From DATLLJ01 sp965229885 (GTDB lineage: Bacteria > Acidobacteriota > Vicinamibacteria > Vicinamibacterales > CAVVIG01), in assembly GCA_965229885.1 (NCBI GenBank), contig CBDDJX010000003.1, positions 62,001 to 126,000 on the forward strand: a DNA stretch of 64,000 nt, in the 5' to 3' direction. A program made the translations under genes and the position numbers. Position 1 is the stretch's first letter, and every line of letters starts with the position of its first letter. The notes below the pieces were generated by a model. That model did no database searches. It saw only the letters and a list, made by a program, of their open reading frames with translations, and was not told the origin of the DNA. Positions 14,480 through 22,505 of this stretch are shown here, piece after piece.

Positions 14480-16170
14480 CTTGCGAGCGTCGTCTGCAGC
14501 CAGCTCACGATCGCCCCGGACACATCAGCGCTGACGCGTGCGTCCTTCAGGGTGGGATACTCGTCTGCCTCGCCCGTGGTGGCGGGTACCAGGAGGTGAT
14601 TGACCCCGCCAACCCTCACCACGTGTGCCGCGGGCCGATTCTTCCGCTGACTCGCGAGCGCCTCGAGGCGTCCTGCGTTCGCGGGCGCAACCTGGGTGTC
14701 GAGCTCGCCCTGAACGATGAGCACCGGCTGCCGGATGTTCCGCATGACCCTGGCTGGGTCGAACGCGAGGAAGCTCTGGAACCATGGCGTGTCCGCCTGC
14801 TTGCGATACGCCGCCAGTGATTCCCAGCCCGTTCCGGTCAGGACGGCCTGCTGAATCCTATTCTGCAGCTCCAGGGTCGCCTGTTTTTCGGCCGCCGATC
14901 GACTGGTGCGATCGAGCGCATGCCTCACCTGTTCCAGATAGAGCTCCGCACCCGTCACGCCGGGCGTCGCCACGAGCACAAGCGCGCCGATGCGTCTGTC
15001 CCTGGCTGCCGCCATCATCGCCACGATGCCGCCCTCGCCGTGGCCGACGGCGGCGACGCGTTTCGGGTCGACGTCCTTGCGATCCGACAGGAACTTCACG
15101 GCGGCGCGCGCATCATCCGCGTAATCGGCGATCGTCGCCGCTTCGTCGCGGCCGCCGCTCCTGCCAACGCCTCGCCTGTCGTACCGGAGGACGATGAACC
15201 CCGCGTCGGCGACGGCGCCAGCGAGTTGGCCGAAAATCGGGATGCCGAACGTCAGCCCGTCGCGGTCCGCCGGGCCGCTTCCGCCGACGAGCAGAACGGC
15301 CGGCAGTCGCATCGTTCCGCCCTGGCCCGCCTGGGCGGGTTTCGACAGCGTGCCCGCCAGCACAAACCCATTGCCCCGGATCCTGACCTGCTCGTCGTTC
15401 GGCCGGGAGATGGGGACGGGACGGGTCGCCACGGACGCGACGTCCTCGCGTACGACCTCGAGTTCCTGCGCCGGGAGGCTGACGCGTAGAAGCCGGCCGT
15501 TCGGGTCGCCCCAGATATCGGCTTCGACAGGGGCGGAAATGACGCCCTCTGGCGTGATCGTCACGTGGGTGCGCTTCGCCTCGATCGTCTCCTCCGCGGT
15601 CTGGATGCGCTCGCTCGTCGAATCGCCAACACGAATCGTGAGCTCGGTCTGGGCAGGCGCAAACGCGACAATCGTCGATCCCGGCGCCGCTGTTCTGAGG
15701 CGCGCCGCCAGCGCTTCGTACGGCGCGAAGAACAGACTCGGGAGAAGAATCTCGGCGGTCGTCGTCGCGGTGAGCACGCTGGCCTGGCCGGCAATGTTAA
15801 CCTGGCTCGTGGCCGTGTTGCCGCTGATCGTCGTGTGGATCGTCTGGGCCTGTCCGCGGATGGTGGCGTCGAGCGTCAACTCCAGCGGCTTCCAGTTGAG
15901 GTCGTACCGGATTTGCATCCGGCGGCTGACGATATTCAGTGGCGCATTGAGGCGGCCGGAACTGGTGATCGTCCAGCCGGCGGCGTCGCGCGTCACCGTG
16001 CTCTGTTCCGAGCCGACGAGCACCCCACGTGCGAAGAACTTGAGAGTCGCCTCGCCGCCTGCGGTGGCGGATGCCGGCTGCTGCGCTGCGGCGGTTGAGG
16101 GGAGCACGGCGGCGGCCAGAGCGGCCAGAACAGCAAGGACGGGGCGGATACAATGGCGTGAAGGCGTCAT
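14476..16170 (-). CDS. Secreted alpha/beta hydrolase-fold protein lacking the nucleophile Ser
   Basis: 564 residues with a signal peptide (CIRPVLAVLAALAAAVLPSTAAAQ). An N-terminal beta-rich half (about 30-260) is followed by an alpha/beta hydrolase domain (about 290-560). The nucleophile elbow, normally GHSEGG in this family, reads GHGEGG: codon 378 is GGC (15037-15039), one transition from AGC. The acid (VQGELDTQVAP) and His (VGGVNHLLVP) of the triad remain. The oxyanion region VLLVGGSGPADRDG is also intact. It may be a recent inactivation, a binding protein, or a sequence error. A short-patch CocE or peptidase S9-like identity is possible. It is cotranslated with the FHA gene. Confidence 0.8.
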   Translation of the reverse strand: MTPSRHCIRPVLAVLAALAAAVLPSTAAAQQPASATAGGEATLKFFARGVLVGSEQSTVTRDAAGWTITSSGRLNAPLNIVSRRMQIRYDLNWKPLELTLDATIRGQAQTIHTTISGNTATSQVNIAGQASVLTATTTAEILLPSLFFAPYEALAARLRTAAPGSTIVAFAPAQTELTIRVGDSTSERIQTAEETIEAKRTHVTITPEGVISAPVEADIWGDPNGRLLRVSLPAQELEVVREDVASVATRPVPISRPNDEQVRIRGNGFVLAGTLSKPAQAGQGGTMRLPAVLLVGGSGPADRDGLTFGIPIFGQLAGAVADAGFIVLRYDRRGVGRSGGRDEAATIADYADDARAAVKFLSDRKDVDPKRVAAVGHGEGGIVAMMAAARDRRIGALVLVATPGVTGAELYLEQVRHALDRTSRSAAEKQATLELQNRIQQAVLTGTGWESLAAYRKQADTPWFQSFLAFDPARVMRNIRQPVLIVQGELDTQVAPANAGRLEALASQRKNRPAAHVVRVGGVNHLLVPATTGEADEYPTLKDARVSADVSGAIVSWLQTTLAR

Positions 16171-16193
16171 TCCTTAATAAACGACTTTATAGC

Positions 16194-17219
16194 ATGATCG
16201 ACCGAGTTTCCCAGGCGGCGTACGAAGCGGCGAGGCGAGGCGCCGGCCTGATCGATCGCTCGGATCGCGGTCGCATCGTGGTGTCAGGCCAGGATCGGGC
16301 GGAGTACCTACAGGGCCTTTTCTCGAACGACATCGTCGCGCTCGAACCGGGTGGCGGATGCTACGCCACGTATCTCACGCCGCAGGGCCGGATGATCGCG
16401 GATCTGTGTGTCTACGAGCTCGGCGATCTGATCCTGCTGACGATGTCCGGCGACGTGACGGCTGCCGTGCTTGGCAAACTCGATCAGTTCATCTTTTCGG
16501 AAGACGTCACGCTGGGGGACGTCACGGATACATTCGACCAGGTTGCCGTCATCGGCCCGGGCGCCGCGAAGGTGGTCGCGGCCGTGGTGACCGGGGTGCC
16601 GGCCGACGTCCTGTCGGCGCTCGACGAGCACGGCAACATGCGCGCCTTCGCCGACGGGCGGCCGGTGATCGTCGCGCGCGTCACCGACACCGGCGAGCCG
16701 GGATTTGATGTCTTCGTGGAACGCGCGCAGGCGGGTGCGCTCGAAGCGAGGCTGCAGCACGCCGGCGCGATTCCGATTGACGCGGCCACGGCCGACGCCA
16801 TCCGGATCGAATCGGGAGTCCCGGTCTTTCATCGCGACATGGACGAGGAAACGATCCCGCTCGAAGCGGGCATTGAGGGGCGCGCGATCAGTCTGACCAA
16901 AGGATGCTACGTCGGTCAGGAGGTCATCATTCGCGTACTGCATCGCGGCCACGGCCGGGTGGCGCGAAAGCTCGTCGGCCTCGTGATCGAAGGCGGTTCG
17001 ACGCCGCCGGCCGGCGCGCTGGTACGGTCTGGCGACCGCGAAATCGGCCACGTGACGAGCGCGGCCCTCTCGCCTGCGCTCAATCGTTCCATCGCCCTGG
17101 CGTACGTGCAGCGCGATTTCGTGCAGCCAGGCACCGCGGTGACGATCACCGATGGCATGCCCGCCGTCGTCAGCGCGCTGCCGTTCGTTCCCAGGGTTCA
17201 GACGCCGATCAAGATCTGA
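16194..17219 (+). CDS. ygfZ: YgfZ/GcvT-domain folate-binding protein (Fe-S cluster maintenance)
   Basis: A 341-residue protein of the GcvT fold. The YgfZ signature KGCYVGQEVIIR is present near residue 240 (K-G-C-Y-x-G-Q-E). Upstream, GRIVVSGQDRAEYLQGLFSNDI and TPQGRMIADLCVYEL are typical. YgfZ uses tetrahydrofolate to support [4Fe-4S] enzymes such as MiaB in the cytoplasm. The ATG at 16194 has no Shine-Dalgarno sequence. It is divergent from the secreted hydrolase (23 bases between starts), and its 3' end overlaps the opposed Nudix gene by 22 bases. Confidence 0.88.
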   Translation: MIDRVSQAAYEAARRGAGLIDRSDRGRIVVSGQDRAEYLQGLFSNDIVALEPGGGCYATYLTPQGRMIADLCVYELGDLILLTMSGDVTAAVLGKLDQFIFSEDVTLGDVTDTFDQVAVIGPGAAKVVAAVVTGVPADVLSALDEHGNMRAFADGRPVIVARVTDTGEPGFDVFVERAQAGALEARLQHAGAIPIDAATADAIRIESGVPVFHRDMDEETIPLEAGIEGRAISLTKGCYVGQEVIIRVLHRGHGRVARKLVGLVIEGGSTPPAGALVRSGDREIGHVTSAALSPALNRSIALAYVQRDFVQPGTAVTITDGMPAVVSALPFVPRVQTPIKI

Positions 17220-17581
17220 ATCAACTTGGTATCAGCGGGCGGAAACGCGAGGGTTGCGAGCTCTTCGCGCGCCACCCACCGCATCTCCTGACCGAGCTGC
17301 GGCGCCGGCGCCCCGCCGACCTCGCAACGCAGGAAGTGCAGCTCCACCTGCCGATCCGGATACGCGTGCGTCGTGGTGAGCAGCTCGTCTCCGGCCGCAG
17401 CCTCAACACCGAGCTCCTCCAGAATCTCCCGTACCAGGCAAGCGGCATGCGTCTCTCCGGGCTCGCACTTCCCGCCTGGAAATTCCCAGTAGCCCTCGAG
17501 ATGGACGCCTCGCTGGCGGCGTGTCAGCAGAAAGCGACCGTTGCGTTCGATGACCGCGGCGGCGACGACGAGGGTGGTCAT
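17198..17581 (-). CDS. Nudix hydrolase, MutT-like (8-oxo-dGTP diphosphatase candidate)
   Basis: 127 residues with an intact Nudix box around residues 37-59: GGKCEPGETHAACLVREILEELG (given here as G-x5-E-x7-R-E-x2-E-E-x-G). VAAAVIERNGRFLLTRRQ and GYWEFPGGK are MutT-like. MutT removes oxidised GTP from the nucleotide pool. Its ATG overlaps the mutY stop by 4 bases, so both arms of the oxidised-guanine defence are cotranslated. I place the start at 17581 (MTTLVVAAAV). Confidence 0.9.
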   Translation of the reverse strand: MTTLVVAAAVIERNGRFLLTRRQRGVHLEGYWEFPGGKCEPGETHAACLVREILEELGVEAAAGDELLTTTHAYPDRQVELHFLRCEVGGAPAPQLGQEMRWVAREELATLAFPPADTKLIQILIGV

Positions 17582-18303
17582 GACGTGTCGGGTTTGAACG
17601 GGAATGTTCGGCAGTTCTTCGCCATCGGACACACGAGGCATTTTGGATTCCGAGCCACGCAGACCATGGCGCCGAAATCCATCAAGGCCTGATTGAAATC
17701 GAACACGTGCCGTATTGGGACGAGGGTTTCCGATACGCGCCACAAGTGACGCTTCATCGCGTGGCCCTTCGGGTCGCCGTCCCCGATAAAGACGCGGAAG
17801 AGCACACGTGCGACGTTGGTATCAAGGATCGCTGCGCGCTCGCGGAACGCAAAGCTACGGATCGCGCCAGCCGTGTAAGCGCCGATGCCCTTGAACGACA
17901 GAAGCGTTTCCTCGTCGGCCGGCAGCTGGCCACCGTAGCGGGCGACCGACTCGCGCGCGATCGTCTGCAACCGCTTCGGTCGGATGTTGTAGCCGAGCGG
18001 GTACCACGTGTCGGCCACCTCGCGCTCGGGTGCGGTCGCCAGCGCTTCGAACGACGGGTATTTGATGAGCCACTCGGCGTACTTCGGCAGTACCCGATCG
18101 ACCTGCGTCTGCTGCAGCATGATCTCGGAAACGAGGATGTGGTACGGATTGCGGGTTTTTCTCCACGGCAGATCGCGCCCGTGGCGCCGGTACCACGTTA
18201 GCAGCCGGTCGCGAAATCGGCGCCGATCGGCCGGCACTGGCAAGGCCGGCGGTGCCCTCCGGCGCGCGGGCCGACAGGCGCGCCGTGCGGTCCTATCGGT
18301 CAT
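17578..18303 (-). CDS. mutY: A/G-specific adenine glycosylase, short form
   Basis: MutY removes adenine mispaired with 8-oxoguanine. The HhH-GPD fold is clear: LVSEIMLQQTQVDRVLPKY, then FKGIGAYTAGAI (helix-hairpin-helix), ILDTNVARVLFR with the catalytic Asp, and a four-Cys iron-sulfur loop at the C-terminus (CVARNPKCLVCPMAKNC). At 241 residues it lacks the C-terminal Nudix-like 8-oxoG recognition domain (normal MutY is about 350), and the gene directly after it, overlapping by ATGA, encodes a separate Nudix protein. The start at 18303 is preferred over an extension to 18369. Confidence 0.9.
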   Translation of the reverse strand: MTDRTARRACRPARRRAPPALPVPADRRRFRDRLLTWYRRHGRDLPWRKTRNPYHILVSEIMLQQTQVDRVLPKYAEWLIKYPSFEALATAPEREVADTWYPLGYNIRPKRLQTIARESVARYGGQLPADEETLLSFKGIGAYTAGAIRSFAFRERAAILDTNVARVLFRVFIGDGDPKGHAMKRHLWRVSETLVPIRHVFDFNQALMDFGAMVCVARNPKCLVCPMAKNCRTFPFKPDTS

Positions 18304-18308
18304 ATAAT
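18303..18308 (+). promoter_or_regulatory. Consensus -10 box for the adenosyltransferase gene
   Basis: A perfect TATAAT, overlapping the mutY start codon on the opposite strand. Transcription would start near 18315, about 15 bases before the GTG at 18330. No good -35 was found at 16-18 bases. Confidence 0.45.
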
Positions 18309-18329
18309 GAAACGCTCGTCCCCAGCATC

Positions 18330-18887
18330 GTGAAGATCTATACGCGCACCGGCGACACGGGCGAGACATCGCTCCTTGGCGGCACCCGCGTCTCGAAGGG
18401 CGACCCGCGCGTCGATGCGTACGGCGAAGTGGACGAGCTCAATGCCTTTCTCGGTTTCGCGCTCGCATCGTTCGGCAGTCGTCCCGACCGCGCCCAGTTC
18501 GCCGACATCAGCGACGCGCTCGTCCGGATCCAGCGCGATCTGTTTGCGCTTGGCGCCCGGCTCGCCGACCCTGCCGACACGATTTCTGCCCGCGTCACGA
18601 AGGCGGCTCTTGATGATGCCGATGTCGAGCGGTTGGAGCATCTCATCGATCAGCTCGAGGCCGCTCTCCCCGCGCTCGCGCATTTCATCCTCGCCGGCGG
18701 CATCGAGGCTGGCGCCGCGCTGCATGTGGCGCGGGCGGTCTGCCGCCGCGCGGAGCGACGCATGGTGACGCTGCAGCCGCCAATCGATGAGACCCTGATT
18801 CGGTATGTCAACCGACTCTCCGATCTGCTGTTCGTGATGGCCAGGTCGGTCAACCATCGAGCGGGGGCGTCAGAAACGAAATGGTAG
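18330..18887 (+). CDS. PduO-type cob(I)alamin adenosyltransferase
   Basis: 185 residues. The N-terminus KIYTRTGDTGETSLLGGTRVSKGDPRVDAYGEVDELNA (here shown only as TRTGDTG and DAYGEVDELNAFLG) is the ATP/cobalamin signature of the PduO family, and AVCRRAERRM with YVNRLSDLLFVMAR closes the active site. It converts cob(I)alamin and ATP to adenosylcobalamin for mutases. The start is the GTG at 18330, since the family begins with (V/M)KIYTRTGD. The gene ends at 18887, directly against the opposed gene ending at 18888. No B12-dependent enzyme is in the window. Confidence 0.93.
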   Translation: MKIYTRTGDTGETSLLGGTRVSKGDPRVDAYGEVDELNAFLGFALASFGSRPDRAQFADISDALVRIQRDLFALGARLADPADTISARVTKAALDDADVERLEHLIDQLEAALPALAHFILAGGIEAGAALHVARAVCRRAERRMVTLQPPIDETLIRYVNRLSDLLFVMARSVNHRAGASETKW

Positions 18888-19379
18888 TCAGCGATCGCGC
18901 CGCTCCACGTCGTCTTTGATTGCGTCGAACACGGCGCGCGCCAATTCCTGCGACACCCGCTCCCGGACCGCGCCGCACTCAATCAATATGGTCTCTGCGA
19001 CCGTCTCGACGGCCACATCCCAGCGATCGCGGGCGATGCCTTCCGGAGGGTCCTTAAAGCTGGTCGGCTGCAGCGGCGTGCTGGCCGCATGACGTCGTGA
19101 CACGGAGGAGGCGATCGGCGACCCGTTGATCAGCACCCGCACCGCGACAATCAGATCCTTGTCGATCGCGCGCTCGCCGTAATAGAAGCGCTGGTCGTCC
19201 TCGCTGACGAGCATCAGATCCTCCGCCGTCGGCAGCTCGGCGATGACGGCACGCCCGAGTGCCCGCGCCGAGTCGCGCGCCCGCAGCTGGCGACGGCGGT
19301 AGGCCCGGAGCGTCGTCGCAAGGCTCGCGGCGACCAGCAGCAGTACGACCGCGACGATGCCGGCGATGAGGTCACGCAT
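18888..19379 (-). CDS. Membrane-anchored protein of unknown function
   Basis: 163 residues. One N-terminal transmembrane helix (LIAGIVAVVLLLVAASLATTL) is followed by a basic cluster and a soluble domain (LPTAEDLMLVSEDDQRFYYGERAIDKD..., about 45-160) with mixed alpha/beta character. I do not recognise a family. A TLE or WD element is absent. The ATG overlaps a small palindrome (CGCATTAGAATGCG) that also holds the -10 box of hpnC on the other strand. Ends meet the adenosyltransferase gene tail to tail with no spacer. Confidence 0.6.
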   Translation of the reverse strand: MRDLIAGIVAVVLLLVAASLATTLRAYRRRQLRARDSARALGRAVIAELPTAEDLMLVSEDDQRFYYGERAIDKDLIVAVRVLINGSPIASSVSRRHAASTPLQPTSFKDPPEGIARDRWDVAVETVAETILIECGAVRERVSQELARAVFDAIKDDVERRDR

Positions 19380-19385
19380 TAGAAT
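19380..19385 (+). promoter_or_regulatory. -10 box for hpnC, leaderless type
   Basis: TAGAAT ends 6 bases before the GTG start at 19392, which places the transcript start on the start codon itself. It lies in the palindrome CGCATTAGAATGCG covering the start of the divergent gene. Confidence 0.4.
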
Positions 19386-19391
19386 GCGTCG

Positions 19392-20267
19392 GTGTCACCA
19401 TTGGCGCGTGCGTACGCGGCGTGTGAGGCGCTGGCGCGATCGCACTATGAAAACTTTCCCGTCGCCTCGCGCCTGCTGCCCGCCCCGATGAGGCCGCACG
19501 TTGCGGCCGTCTATGCTTTCGCCCGCGTCGCGGACGACATCGCCGACGAGGGAAGCGCGCCGCCGGCCGCACGCCAGGAGCAGCTTCGTCTGTGGCAGGA
19601 TCGCATCCATCGTGCCGCGGAAGGCGCTGGGCGCGCCGATGATCCGGCGGCATCGGGTCATGACGAGTTGATTGCGCTGGCGCTCGGCCATTCGATTCGT
19701 TCGCTCGATCTTCCGCTCCAGTTATTCGACGATCTCTTGAGCGCGTTCGGTCAGGATACCATGACGACCCGGTACGCTTCGTGGGCCGACGTGTTCGACT
19801 ACTGCCGCCGCTCGGCGAATCCGGTCGGCCGACTCGTCCTGCGCATCGGCGGCTATCACGACGAGGCGCTCGATCGATCGTCGGACGCGTTGTGCACGGC
19901 GCTGCAGCTGACGAATTTCTGGCAGGACTTTGGCCGGGACTGGCGGGTTGGGCGGCTCTACGTGCCGCGCGACGAGCAGATCGCGTGCGGCGCCGTCGAA
20001 GCGGAGCTCGAGGCCGGACACATCAGTCCGGCCTGGAGCGGCGTCCTAGCGCGCGCGGTCGCTGTCACGCGCGAGAGGTTCGACGAGGGGCGACGCGTGT
20101 GCGACGGCGTGACCGGCCGGCTTCGCCTGGAGCTGCGCCTGACCTGGCTCGGCGGCGCCCGCATGTTGGAGCGCGTCGACCGGGGGCGCGACCGATTGCT
20201 CGACATTCGGCCGGCGCTCGGCGCGGGCGACGTGCCGCGGCTGCTGTGGCGCGCGGCAAGGTGGTAG
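19392..20267 (+). CDS. hpnC: Hydroxysqualene synthase HpnC
   Basis: A trans-isoprenyl diphosphate synthase (squalene/phytoene type), 291 residues. The two Asp motifs are AVYAFARVADDIADEG (DDIAD near residue 47) and LTNFWQDFGRDWRVGRLYVPRDE (near 178). HpnC turns presqualene diphosphate into hydroxysqualene in the three-enzyme hpnCDE route to squalene, which feeds hopanoid synthesis. The start is GTG 19392, with the -10 box 6 bases away. It is first in the operon hpnC-hpnD-hpnE-thiI. Confidence 0.9.
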   Translation: MSPLARAYAACEALARSHYENFPVASRLLPAPMRPHVAAVYAFARVADDIADEGSAPPAARQEQLRLWQDRIHRAAEGAGRADDPAASGHDELIALALGHSIRSLDLPLQLFDDLLSAFGQDTMTTRYASWADVFDYCRRSANPVGRLVLRIGGYHDEALDRSSDALCTALQLTNFWQDFGRDWRVGRLYVPRDEQIACGAVEAELEAGHISPAWSGVLARAVAVTRERFDEGRRVCDGVTGRLRLELRLTWLGGARMLERVDRGRDRLLDIRPALGAGDVPRLLWRAARW

Positions 20268-20294
20268 CTGACACAACGTTGACGGGGTTGCTTG

Positions 20295-21137
20295 ATGGCC
20301 CATCAGACCAGTTTCTATTATGCGTTTCTCGTTCTTCCGCCCGACGAGCGGCGCGCCATCATTGCTGTCTGGGATTTGTGCCGCGCGGTCGACGATGCCA
20401 TGGACGAGGAGCCGTCGTCAGCCTCCCTCGGGCTTCCAACAGGACGGCAGGCCGTCGCGTTCTGGCGGGCGGAGCTCGCGCGGTGTTACGACGGGGCCGT
20501 ACCTCAAACCGCGCAAGGCCGTCGGCTGCAGCCCTTCGTGGGGCGCTTCGACCTGCCGCGCCAAGCGTTCGAGGACGTCATTGATGGCGTGGCGATGGAT
20601 CTCGATGCGACGCGCTATGAAACCTTCGGCGAGCTCTTCGAGTACTGTCGGAGGGTCGCGTCGGCGGTCGGCCTCGTGTGCATCAGGATTTTCGGCTGTC
20701 GAGGCGCGGCGGCGCGTGAATACGCGCTGAACCTCGGCGTCGCGTTGCAGTTAACCAATATTATCAGGGACATCAAGGACGACCTCGCCCGCGGCCGCGT
20801 GTACCTGCCGCTCGAGGACCTCGCCGCACACGGCTGCACGATCGCCGATCTCGAAGCGGGCGTGGTCTCCGGGCCGATCCGTGCGCTGTTGGCGTTCGAG
20901 TGCCGGCGCGCACGCGACTTCTATCAACGGGCGACCGACGCGCGACCTCCGGAGGATCGGCCGAAGCTGGTCGCGGCGGAAATCATGCGGGCGGTGTATT
21001 TCGAAACGCTGAAGCGAATCGAGCGCAGTGGCCCCGGTGGTTACGACGTGTTCAGCGACCGGGTGCGGGTGGCCCGGCCTCGGCAGGCGGCGATCGCCCT
21101 GAAAACCTGGTTGTGGCCGGCTGGCGATGGACGTTAG
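20295..21137 (+). CDS. hpnD: Presqualene diphosphate synthase HpnD
   Basis: 280 residues, squalene/phytoene synthase fold. TSFYYAFLVLPPDERRAI is the typical HpnD opening, DLCRAVDDAMDEE (near residue 35) is the first Asp motif and LTNIIRDIKDDLARGRVYLP (near 155) the second. It condenses two farnesyl diphosphates to presqualene diphosphate. It follows hpnC by 27 bases. The ATG 20295 was chosen over a TTG directly before it. Confidence 0.92.
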   Translation: MAHQTSFYYAFLVLPPDERRAIIAVWDLCRAVDDAMDEEPSSASLGLPTGRQAVAFWRAELARCYDGAVPQTAQGRRLQPFVGRFDLPRQAFEDVIDGVAMDLDATRYETFGELFEYCRRVASAVGLVCIRIFGCRGAAAREYALNLGVALQLTNIIRDIKDDLARGRVYLPLEDLAAHGCTIADLEAGVVSGPIRALLAFECRRARDFYQRATDARPPEDRPKLVAAEIMRAVYFETLKRIERSGPGGYDVFSDRVRVARPRQAAIALKTWLWPAGDGR

Positions 21138-21149
21138 CCTCGGTCGCCC

Positions 21150-22505
21150 ATGAAGCAGTCATTCGACGCAATCGTCATCGGCGCCGGGTTTGCAGGACTG
21201 AGCGCGGCTGTACGGATGACGAAGAACGGTGCCCGCGTTCTCGTGCTCGAGGCCAGAGCGCGACTCGGTGGTCGCGCGACAGCGTTTCCCGATCGCGAAA
21301 CGGGCGAGATCGTGGACAACGGCCAGCACGTGCTGCTCGGGTGCTACGCCGCCACGTTCGACTTTCTCCGGGAGATGGACGTCCTGGATCACGTGCGCGT
21401 GCAGCCGGAGCTTGCCGTCACCATGATCGACCGCGCGGGGCGTCTGTCTCGCCTCGCGTGCCAGACGCTGCCCGCGCCCTTCCATCTGCTGGCGGGGGTG
21501 ATGGATTGGGACGCACTCGACTGGCGGGACAAGCTGGCGGTGCTGCGCATGGCGACGCCGCTCGGCATCGCTCGCCGACAGCTGGCAGGAGGCCACGACA
21601 TCGCGGCGTCGCCAGGCGAAACGGTTGACGCGTGGCTCGTCCGCAACGGCCAGACCGAGCGGCTGCGTGAGATGCTGTGGCACCCGCTCGCGCTGGCGGC
21701 GCTCAATCAGCGGCCGGAGGCGGCGGCCGCGCCGCCGTTTGCGCGCGTGCTGGCTGAGATGTTCGGCTCCGATCCGCGGGCTGCGGCGATCGCGCTGCCG
21801 ACCAAGCCGCTGCACATGATGTATGCCGAGCCGGCGAGGGCGTACGTCGAAGCCCGAGGCGGGAACGTGATGACAGGAGTGACGGCACGCGTATCTGTCG
21901 ACGCGAGTGGTGTCGCAGCGGTTGATGGTGGGGGCGAGCGCTGGGCCACCGACATCGTCGTGTCCGCAGTGCCGTGGTTCGCGCTCTCCGGCTTGTTCGA
22001 GATCGCGCCACCTGCACTTTCGACGATTCTTTCTCGCGCGAACGCCATGGCGTCATCGCCCATCATCACCGTGAATGTGTGGTTTGACCGGCCTGTCATT
22101 GACGTGCCGTTCCTCGGCTTGCCCGGCCGCGCGATGCAGTGGGTGTTCGACAAACGCGCGGCCTTTGGCGATGGCGCGTCGCACCTCTCGCTGGTGTCGA
22201 GCGGTGCGTCGCCGCTCGACGGCCGCCGGACGAACGAGGAGCTCATTGCGGCTGCGTACCAGGAATTGCTCGATGCGCTGCCCGACATCAGGTCGGCGCG
22301 CCTGCTGCGCGCGACCGTCATCCGGGAACCGAGGGCGACCTTTTCCTTGGCGCCGGGGCAACCGGCGCGTCCCGCAACGAAGACGCCAGTCCGCGGACTG
22401 TTCCTGGCAGGCGACTGGCTCGATACCGGTCTCCCGGCTACGATCGAGAGCGCGGTCCGCTCGGGTCACAGAGCAGCGGACCTGGCCCAATCACCGGATT
22501 CATGA
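21150..22505 (+). CDS. hpnE: Hydroxysqualene dehydroxylase HpnE, FAD-dependent
   Basis: 451 residues, amine-oxidase-type flavoprotein. IVIGAGFAGLSAAVRM (FAD Rossmann motif, residues 7-22), LEARARLGGRATAF (second nucleotide-contact motif), DNGQHVLLGCY (HpnE hallmark), and the C-terminal FAD motif GLFLAGDWLDTGLPATIESAVRSG. It reduces hydroxysqualene to squalene, completing the route. It lies 12 bases after hpnD; its stop overlaps the thiI start. No squalene-hopene cyclase is in the window. Confidence 0.93.
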   Translation: MKQSFDAIVIGAGFAGLSAAVRMTKNGARVLVLEARARLGGRATAFPDRETGEIVDNGQHVLLGCYAATFDFLREMDVLDHVRVQPELAVTMIDRAGRLSRLACQTLPAPFHLLAGVMDWDALDWRDKLAVLRMATPLGIARRQLAGGHDIAASPGETVDAWLVRNGQTERLREMLWHPLALAALNQRPEAAAAPPFARVLAEMFGSDPRAAAIALPTKPLHMMYAEPARAYVEARGGNVMTGVTARVSVDASGVAAVDGGGERWATDIVVSAVPWFALSGLFEIAPPALSTILSRANAMASSPIITVNVWFDRPVIDVPFLGLPGRAMQWVFDKRAAFGDGASHLSLVSSGASPLDGRRTNEELIAAAYQELLDALPDIRSARLLRATVIREPRATFSLAPGQPARPATKTPVRGLFLAGDWLDTGLPATIESAVRSGHRAADLAQSPDS

